Assembly (NCBI RefSeq): GCF_001571145.1
Contig: NZ_BCTF01000003.1
Span: 124,001 to 188,000, forward strand
Length of the DNA stretch: 64,000 nt
Origin: Hydrogenophaga flava NBRC 102514
GTDB lineage: Bacteria > Pseudomonadota > Gammaproteobacteria > Burkholderiales > Burkholderiaceae_C
Reading direction: 5' to 3'
Below the pieces are notes generated by a model, which was given only the letters and a program-made list of their open reading frames with translations, was not told the origin of the DNA and ran no database searches. Below, piece by piece: positions 57,069 to 64,000 of this stretch. The number at the start of each line of letters is the position of its first letter. Position 1 is the first letter of the stretch. A program made the position numbers and the translations under genes.

Positions 57069-59189
57069 TCAGGGCAGGAAATTCAGCCCCTCGGGCAGCG
57101 GCGGCACCAGCGGCACCTCGAACAGCGGACCGGGCCCGTCGGGGTCGATCACGAGGCTGCCGCCACTGCGGAAGAACTCCGCGATCTGCGTCTGCGCCAG
57201 CACCGCGATCGTCGGTCCCGCCGGGCTCGCCAGCCCGGTCAGGAAGGTGTGCGGGTTTTTCGGCACCGCCGGGTTCGCGGCGAAGGCCAGGTCGTTGCGG
57301 AAGTAGGTGGTCTGCGCCTGCAGGCCACCCGCGCGCACGATGGCAGTCGAGGTCGGGTTGGGCGCCGTCTGGTCGCCCTTGGCCATCTGCAGAATCACCG
57401 GCTTGGCCGCGCTGCCCGGCAGCGGCTGCTGGCGGACCAGGTGGGCGTAGGACACCGGGTTGCCCGCCTGCTGCACCCATTCCCAGCGGTCGATCACCTG
57501 CGCGATCTCCATCGCGCCCGGCACGTTGTTGACCACCGGCGGCAGGTCGCGCAGCGGCATGTTCTCGAAGAAGTTGAACGGCACCGGCAGGCTGGCCGAC
57601 GGTGGCAGGTTCAACAGCTGCGGCACCCGGGTGGCCAGCGCCAGGCCGGTCAGACCGCGGAACGCGCCCAGCCGCGCCACCTCGGTAATCGAACCGCCCG
57701 GCACATTGGGCACACCCGCCTGGATGGACGGCTCGACGCCCAGCAGGATGGTGCCGTAGATGCCGCCGAAGGACTGGCCGGCGTAGTAGATGCGCTGGGC
57801 GTCGAGGTCGGTGCTGCCATCGCCCTCGACATCGATGCCTGCCTCCACCTGCCGCACCAGCTGCATCAGGTCGATAGCGGTCTGGCGCAGGCCATCGCGG
57901 CTGGAGATCGCAGTGCGCGGCGGCGCGGCGCTCGATCCCTCGGTGCTGTCGATGGCGCCGTTGCCGTCCTGGTCAAAGCCACGGCCACCGGCCGGCACCG
58001 ACACCACACCGCCGGCGGTGGTCAGGTTGAGCACGCCGGCCGCGCCGCCGCCGTGGCCCACCACGTTGATCGACAGCGTCGCGATGCCGCGCGAGGCCAG
58101 CACAGACGCCACCGTCCACGGCGCGCCGAACATGCTGTCGGTGAAACCGTGGCCGAAGATGGCCACCGGCCAGCCGGCGGCGGGTTTCGCACCGGCAGGC
58201 ACAAAAAGCTGGAACACCAGCTCGTTCGTACCCTGCGGTTGCGGCCGGCCCACCAGCGTCGGGGTCGCCGGGATGTACTGGCCAGCGGCCAGGTAGTTGG
58301 GCGACTGGTAGCGGCCGTAGGCGATCTGGCCGACGACATTCCCCGCCGCGAACAGCGCCGGCAGCGGCACGGCCTGCGGCGCCAGCGCACCCGGGGCGGC
58401 CCCGACCTGGCGCTGCAGGTCGACCGCGGCCACGCCGGTCAGCGGGAACACCGCGCGCACCGGCGCACCGCCCGCGCTGCCGATCATGAAGTCCACCGGC
58501 GCCGGGTTCGTTGCCTTGATGCGGCGCATCACCTTCACCAGCTCGCCGGTGGCGCTCTGCGTGGTGAAGACCGAGGCCGCCGCCACCGCCAGCCCGCGGC
58601 CCAGGCGCACCGCCGATGCCCCTTCGCGCATCTCGCGGTGGTGCTCCGCACGGTGGCGCCCGCCGCCCAGCGCGGCACCGGGCACAATGCGCCGGCCCCT
58701 GGCGTCGCGCACGCCGTTGGTCACCACCAGCACGTAGCGCGAGCGTTCGGCCAGCAGCTCGTCGGGCTCGAACACCAGCGTGCGCGTGGCCGGGTCCCAC
58801 AGCACCTGGTTGATGCCCACCTTCTGGCCGAAGCCACGCAGGGTCTGCGTGTCGCCCAGGTTGTAGAGAAATACCGTCTCGCTGCTGACCGACGCCACGT
58901 CGATGTCGCCGGTGAACGGCACCGTGATGCGCGGCTGGGTCGAGAAGCCGTCGAGCGTGTTGATCACGTCGATGTCCTGGCAGTCGCTCACCCGCACCGC
59001 GCAGTCCGGCCGGGGCAGGTTGACGCGCCGGAAGGTCGCGTTGCCGAAGTCAACCACCGTGTGGCGGTTGCTCGGGAACGGGCCAGCCGTGTCGTCGTCG
59101 CGCACCGACACGGCCTGCGCCACGGCAGCCACGGGAATCAGCGCAATCGACAGGACGGCCGCGATCAGGCGGGCATGAAATGGCGTCAT
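57069..59189 (-). CDS. Large secreted esterase/lipase with EF-hand-like loops
   Basis: 706 residues. Signal peptide 1-25 (LIAAVLSIALIPVAAVAQA). An Ig-like module at about 55-160 (RITVPFTGDIDVASVSSETVFLYN to ELLAERSRYVLVVTNGVRDARGR) precedes an alpha/beta hydrolase: FGHGFTDS oxyanion region and GQSFGG nucleophile elbow (S473); the C-terminal His may lie in NPHTFLTG. It resembles the extracellular lipase group with VolA and Pla-1/cef. Two calcium-loop-like stretches (406-417 and 453-464) precede the nucleophile. AGGAG 6 nt before the ATG. Confidence 0.78.
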   Translation of the reverse strand: MTPFHARLIAAVLSIALIPVAAVAQAVSVRDDDTAGPFPSNRHTVVDFGNATFRRVNLPRPDCAVRVSDCQDIDVINTLDGFSTQPRITVPFTGDIDVASVSSETVFLYNLGDTQTLRGFGQKVGINQVLWDPATRTLVFEPDELLAERSRYVLVVTNGVRDARGRRIVPGAALGGGRHRAEHHREMREGASAVRLGRGLAVAAASVFTTQSATGELVKVMRRIKATNPAPVDFMIGSAGGAPVRAVFPLTGVAAVDLQRQVGAAPGALAPQAVPLPALFAAGNVVGQIAYGRYQSPNYLAAGQYIPATPTLVGRPQPQGTNELVFQLFVPAGAKPAAGWPVAIFGHGFTDSMFGAPWTVASVLASRGIATLSINVVGHGGGAAGVLNLTTAGGVVSVPAGGRGFDQDGNGAIDSTEGSSAAPPRTAISSRDGLRQTAIDLMQLVRQVEAGIDVEGDGSTDLDAQRIYYAGQSFGGIYGTILLGVEPSIQAGVPNVPGGSITEVARLGAFRGLTGLALATRVPQLLNLPPSASLPVPFNFFENMPLRDLPPVVNNVPGAMEIAQVIDRWEWVQQAGNPVSYAHLVRQQPLPGSAAKPVILQMAKGDQTAPNPTSTAIVRAGGLQAQTTYFRNDLAFAANPAVPKNPHTFLTGLASPAGPTIAVLAQTQIAEFFRSGGSLVIDPDGPGPLFEVPLVPPLPEGLNFLP

Positions 59190-59314
59190 GGGAGTCTCCT
59201 GATGGTGACCGCCCAGGGCGCCGGGAGGTCTTGTTGTGAATTTGTGCACGCCGTTGTACGCCGCTGCACGGCCAAGTGCCAGCGCCCTCCGCGTTTTCCC
59301 TGAGCCCTGCGCAC

Positions 59315-59344
59315 TGGTTTGCGTCGCGCAGGCGACGCAAACCA
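59315..59344. promoter_or_regulatory. Perfect 13-bp hairpin/palindrome in the esterase-DUF4399 intergenic region
   Basis: TGGTTTGCGTCGC, loop GCAG, GCGACGCAAACCA. It lies in the 274-nt region between the divergent esterase (start 59189) and DUF4399 gene (start 59464). No T-run follows on either strand. It could be an operator or a structured leader. The rest of the gap has a 10-nt-spaced GCACGCCG/GTACGCCG/GCACG pattern at 59247-59271 and nothing else recognised. Confidence 0.6.
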
Positions 59345-59463
59345 CGCGGGCGCCAGAGTGGACCGGCACAGAAACCCTGCCGCCGTTGTATCCACAGGTA
59401 AAGCCCGCGGTCGCGGTGGTCAACTGCGTATGCTCGGCCATCTTCAACCCAGAGGAGAACCCC

Positions 59464-60000
59464 ATGTCAGTGACTTCCCGACTCGCCCTCGCAGGCACCA
59501 CAGCCGCCGTCTTTGCACTGTCCGGCTGCGGCCATTCCATGCACGGTCACCATGGTGGCATGCACGGCGCCATGAACCCCAACGCCCAGGCCACCGCACC
59601 AGCCAAGGTCACGGCCAGCACACCGGTGCTCACCAGCGGCTACAAAAAGGTCGAGGCACCGGCAGCGGCACGGCTGTACTTCGTCAACCTCACCGACGGC
59701 GCGACGGTGAGCAGCCCGGTGAAGGTCGTGTTCGGCCTAAGCGGCATGGGTGTGGCCCCGGCCGGCGTCGAGAAGGCAGGCACCGGTCACCACCACCTGC
59801 TGGTGAACGTGAACGAGTGGGACGCCAACGCCCCGCTGCCAGCCAACGACAACTTCCGTCATTTCGGTGCCGGCCAGACCGAGGTGTCGCTCGACCTCAA
59901 GCCGGGCCAGCACACCCTCCAGCTGGTGCTGGGCGACCAGAACCACATTCCCCACCACCCGGTCGTGATGAGCGACCGCATCACCATCACCGTCCGATGA
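59464..60000 (+). CDS. DUF4399 lipoprotein
   Basis: 178 residues. Lipoprotein signal with lipobox LSGC (TTAAVFALSGC), then a His/Met/Gly-rich stretch HSMHGHHGGMHGAMN that may bind metal. The DUF4399 core is RLYFVNLTDGATVSSPVKVVFGLSGMGVAPAGVEKAGTGHHHLLVNV ... FRHFGAGQTEVSLDLKPGQHTLQLVLGDQNHIPH. Periplasm or outer-membrane anchored; function unknown. GAGGAG 8 nt before the ATG. Its stop overlaps the next ATG as ATGA. Confidence 0.83.
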   Translation: MSVTSRLALAGTTAAVFALSGCGHSMHGHHGGMHGAMNPNAQATAPAKVTASTPVLTSGYKKVEAPAAARLYFVNLTDGATVSSPVKVVFGLSGMGVAPAGVEKAGTGHHHLLVNVNEWDANAPLPANDNFRHFGAGQTEVSLDLKPGQHTLQLVLGDQNHIPHHPVVMSDRITITVR

Positions 60001-61160
60001 ACGACCTCAACCCCGTCATCGCCCTGCTCGGGCGCCGCCTTCGTCTCGCCGTGATCGGCGGCGGCCCGGGCTCCTTCATTGGTCCCATCCACCGCATGGC
60101 GGCCCGCCTGGACGACCGCTACGACATCGTGGCCGGCGTGCTCTCGTCCGATCCGCAGCGCTCGGTGGCCTCCGGCCTGGCCATGGGTCTGGCCCCGGAC
60201 CGCTGCCACCCCGACCTGGCCTCCTTGCTGGCGGCCGAATCGCAGGGTCCGGACGGCATCGACGCGGTGGCGGTCATGACGCCCAACGACGGCCACTTTC
60301 CCGCCGCGATGGCCGCGCTGGACCACGGCTTCGACGTCATCTGCGACAAGCCCATGACCAACACCCTGGCCGAGGCGCAGACCCTGTTCGAGAAGGTTCA
60401 AGCCAGTGGCCGCGTGTTCTGCCTGACCCACAACTACAGCGGTTACCCGATGGTGCGCCAGGCGCGCGCCATGGTGGCCGAGGGCCAGCTCGGCGAGATC
60501 CGCCTGGTGCAGGTGGAGTACGTGCAGGGCGGTCGAGCCAAGCCCGGCCCCGGCCGCGTGGCCTGGAAGGCCGACCCGGCGCGCGGCGGCCCTTCGCTGG
60601 TGATGGGTGACATCGGCACCCACGCCCACCAGCTGCTGCGCTTCATCAGCGGGCTGGAGGTCGGCGAGGTGGCGGCCGAGCTGGGCTGCGTGGTGCCCGA
60701 GCGCAGCGCGCACGACTACGCCGGTGTGCTGCTGCGCATGGCGGGCGGTGCCCGCGGCAGCTTCTGGGTCACCCAGGCCGCCGCAGGGGTCGAGAACGGC
60801 CTGCGCATCCGCGTCAGCGGCTCGCTCGGCTCGCTCGAATGGCAGCAGGAACATCCGCAGGTGCTGGACTTCAAGCCGCTGGACGCCCCCGCCCAGCGCC
60901 TGACGCCGCGCGGCCCGGGCGCCCTGCCGCTGGCCCTGCGCGGCACCCGCGTGGCCGCCGGACACCCCGAGGGCTTCCCCGAGGCCTTCGCCAACCTCTA
61001 CTCGGACGCGGCCGAAGCCATCGCGGCGCGGCGCGCCGGCCAGAGCCCCGACCCGCTGGCCCTGCACTTTCCCAACGCGCACGACGGCTGGATGGGCATG
61101 CGCTTTGTCGACGCGGTGATCCGCTCGGCGCAGGCCGGCGGTGCCTGGACGGCGGCATGA
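59997..61160 (+). CDS. Gfo/Idh/MocA-family NAD(P)-dependent oxidoreductase
   Basis: 387 residues. N-terminal Rossmann domain RLAVIGGGPGSFIGPIHRMAARLDDRYDIVAGVLSSDP, then VAVMTPNDGHFPAAMAALDHGFDVICDKPMTNTLAEA (the family E/DKP lysine is present). C-terminal substrate domain with MGDIGTHAHQLLRFISGLEV (catalytic His/Asp). Sugar or inositol dehydrogenase-like; substrate unknown. Coupled by ATGA overlaps to DUF4399 upstream and the M23 gene downstream. Confidence 0.88.
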   Translation: MNDLNPVIALLGRRLRLAVIGGGPGSFIGPIHRMAARLDDRYDIVAGVLSSDPQRSVASGLAMGLAPDRCHPDLASLLAAESQGPDGIDAVAVMTPNDGHFPAAMAALDHGFDVICDKPMTNTLAEAQTLFEKVQASGRVFCLTHNYSGYPMVRQARAMVAEGQLGEIRLVQVEYVQGGRAKPGPGRVAWKADPARGGPSLVMGDIGTHAHQLLRFISGLEVGEVAAELGCVVPERSAHDYAGVLLRMAGGARGSFWVTQAAAGVENGLRIRVSGSLGSLEWQQEHPQVLDFKPLDAPAQRLTPRGPGALPLALRGTRVAAGHPEGFPEAFANLYSDAAEAIAARRAGQSPDPLALHFPNAHDGWMGMRFVDAVIRSAQAGGAWTAA

Positions 61161-62017
61161 CGCGACCCACGCACTCCCGCCGCCAGGTGCTGGGCACCCT
61201 GGCCGCCATGGGCCTGGGGGTGCTGACCGCGGCCCGCGCGGACACTGCAAGCCAGCCGCCCAGCGACTGGCCGCAGGCATCGCCCGTGCCCGGCGGCGTG
61301 GCCCGGCTGGCCCTCGGCCCGGCCACGAACCGGCCCCAGGCCTGGGCCGGCGACGCGCCCTTGCTGGTGGTCGGCGACTCGGCGGGCTGGACCGCGCTGG
61401 TCGGCATACCGCTGTCGGCCGCGCTCGGGGACGCACAGATCGAGGTTGAGACTGGTGGGAGCCGGCGCACCATGCCCTACCGGATCGGCCCCAAGGCCTA
61501 CGCCGAGCAGCGCCTGACGGTGGCCCCGCGCGCGGTCGACCTCTCGCCCGAGAACCTGGCGCGACACGAGCGTGAACGCATCCACCAGCAGGCCGTCATC
61601 GCCCGCTTCACCGAACCGGTGCCGCCCGATCTGCGCATGCTGGCGCCGGTGGACGGGCGCCGCTCCAGCTCGTTCGGGCTGCGTCGCGTGTTCAACGGAC
61701 AGGCGCGACAGCCCCACAGCGGCATGGACATCGCAGCCGCGACCGGAACACCGGTGCGGACCCCACTGGCGGCCCGGGTGGCCGACACGGGCGACTACTT
61801 CTTCAACGGCCAGACCGTCTGGCTGGACCACGGCGGGGGTCTGCTTTCCATGCTGTGCCACCTCAGCCGCATCAATGTGCGGGTCGGCGACGTGCTGGCG
61901 GCCGGCCAGAACCTGGGGGCGGTGGGCGCCACCGGCCGCGTCACCGGCCCCCACCTGCACTGGAGCGTGCTGCTCAACCAGACCGCGGTGGACCCGGCGT
62001 TGTTTATTCACGCTTGA
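61157..62017 (+). CDS. M23/LytM-family peptidase with Tat-like signal
   Basis: 286 residues. N-terminal SRRQVLGTLAAMGLGVLTAARA has a twin-arginine motif, suggesting Tat export. A beta-rich N-terminal domain (GGVARLALGPATNRPQAWAGDAPLLVVGDSAGWTALVGI) precedes the M23 domain with zinc ligands in RQPHSGMDIAA and the terminal GPHLHWSVLLN. RRSSSFGLRRVFNGQ is the usual lead-in. Probable periplasmic peptidoglycan endopeptidase. It ends a three-gene overlapping operon. Confidence 0.88.
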   Translation: MTRPTHSRRQVLGTLAAMGLGVLTAARADTASQPPSDWPQASPVPGGVARLALGPATNRPQAWAGDAPLLVVGDSAGWTALVGIPLSAALGDAQIEVETGGSRRTMPYRIGPKAYAEQRLTVAPRAVDLSPENLARHERERIHQQAVIARFTEPVPPDLRMLAPVDGRRSSSFGLRRVFNGQARQPHSGMDIAAATGTPVRTPLAARVADTGDYFFNGQTVWLDHGGGLLSMLCHLSRINVRVGDVLAAGQNLGAVGATGRVTGPHLHWSVLLNQTAVDPALFIHA

Positions 62018-62121
62018 TCCCGTTTTTTGGGGCGGGGAACGGCGGCGGGCCGGGGTGCCGCGGGCACAATGCGCGCTCCCCCTTTTGCCCGAATGTCCGC
62101 CCCGGAGGCCCCGCGTACCGT

Positions 62122-62328
62122 TTGCCGCTCGCCATCACCGTCCTCATCGCCCTGGCGGCGTGCTCATCGACCAAGCGGCAATGGCAGAAGGAAGGCGTGA
62201 ACGCGTTCGACACCGCCAACGTGGAGTCGGAGTGCAAGTTCCAGACTGGACTGGCCAAGATCAAGGGCGACCAGGCCGAGGAGCTGGTCCGCCACTGCAT
62301 GCAGGCGAAGGGTTTCCGGCTGAATTGA
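62122..62328 (+). CDS. Small hypothetical lipoprotein
   Basis: 68 residues if the TTG at 62122 is used (GGAGG 13 nt upstream, rather far). A signal-like LAITVLIALAAC ends in lipobox LAAC, then SSTKRQWQKEGVNAFDTANVESECKFQTGLAKIKG and VRHCMQAKGF, with two further Cys. No family recognised, but the lipobox and clean frame argue for a real gene. The start is unsure; an ATG at 62093 is in another frame. Confidence 0.5.
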   Translation: MPLAITVLIALAACSSTKRQWQKEGVNAFDTANVESECKFQTGLAKIKGDQAEELVRHCMQAKGFRLN

Positions 62329-62330
62329 CC

Positions 62331-62413
62331 CACCCCCGCGCCGCCTGCGGCGTCACCCCCTCAAGGGGGCGATGCCAGCGGCCCGGCGGAGCCGGTTCCG
62401 CGGCATCTCTGGA
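62331..62413. repeat. REP-like GC-rich extragenic repeat, copy 2
   Basis: Between the small lipoprotein and serS (convergent). It holds CCCCCT CA AGGGGG and then the core hairpin GCGG CCCGGCGGAGCCGG TTCCGC (62379-62402), followed by CTCTGGAT touching the serS stop. The same core as at 52659-52682 with a compensatory T-A to C-G change in the outer stem. Confidence 0.65.

Positions 62414-64000
<1,587 letters not shown>

Noticed and set aside
62093..62203. ATG-started frame before the small lipoprotein
   Set aside because: Different frame, low-complexity Ser/Pro/Arg product; the lipobox lies in the other frame.

Overview
The window looks like ordinary chromosome of a high-GC betaproteobacterium of the order Burkholderiales, most like the family Comamonadaceae (Hydrogenophaga/Acidovorax/Variovorax type). 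This rests on gene order (pcnB-HAD-hda-AI-2E/purM; murJ/rpsT; DUF3579/argD-argF; mdh/gntR-sdhCDAB-sdhE-gltA; leuC-entericidin-leuD-leuB), a Bug-type solute-binding protein, and GC-rich codon use. The genus cannot be fixed by reading alone. I see no rRNA, tRNA, CRISPR array, insertion sequence or prophage, and no gene-free stretch longer than 300 bases. Both ends cut through genes: pcnB on the left, ispH on the right.

Layout. 1-3000 (minus): poly(A) polymerase, HAD phosphatase, Hda and an AI-2E-type permease, divergent from purM (3103). 4255-6445: isochorismatase-like hydrolase, DJ-1/PfpI protein and GlxA-type AraC regulator, overlapping end to start. 6450-8880 (minus): SirB1-like protein and the lipid II flippase MurJ, divergent from rpsT. 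9449-10692: an AIM24 protein and DUF3579. 10894-14650: argD, argF, two tandem YkgJ-like cysteine-cluster proteins and an RlmI-like methyltransferase. 14657-17018 (minus): ferrous iron uptake genes feoA-feoB plus a small Cys-rich membrane protein, behind a good Fur box. 17210-20042: kynurenine pathway kynB-kynU-kynA, with kynU carrying an in-frame TGA. 20068-23360: YcaQ-type DNA glycosylase, a Bug protein and a flavin monooxygenase. 23415-27471 (minus): S1C protease, MoxR ATPase, DUF58 and VWA protein. 27537-31813: acnA divergent from trhP/yegQ. 31821-37061: M48 protease, DUF898, a small membrane protein divergent from an XRE regulator coupled to a DUF364-like gene, and a BamE-like lipoprotein.

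37211-48009 is a TCA-cycle block: acnB, a CitE-like lyase and mdh on the minus strand, then gntR, sdhCDAB, sdhE and gltA on the plus strand. 48148-52586 is a LysR regulator with leuC, an entericidin-like lipoprotein, leuD and leuB. 52766-64000 is mixed: SelO, SRPBCC, lipoproteins, a DTW tRNA-modifying enzyme, a PPOX flavoprotein, a large secreted esterase with EF-hand-like loops, a DUF4399-Gfo/Idh/MocA-M23 operon, serS and the end of ispH.

The best leads are regulatory or small-scale. (i) An identical 15-bp site, GTCTTATATAAGATA, directly abuts the -10 box of both the gntR promoter and the DUF3579 promoter about 31 kb away. (ii) kynU has one nonsense codon where a tryptophan is expected. (iii) Two copies of a REP-like element have a stem that changes in a compensatory way. 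(iv) Strong perfect palindromes lie at 34700, 59315 and 4181. I found no convincing previously undescribed multi-gene system; the unusual four-gene protease-MoxR-DUF58-VWA operon comes closest.
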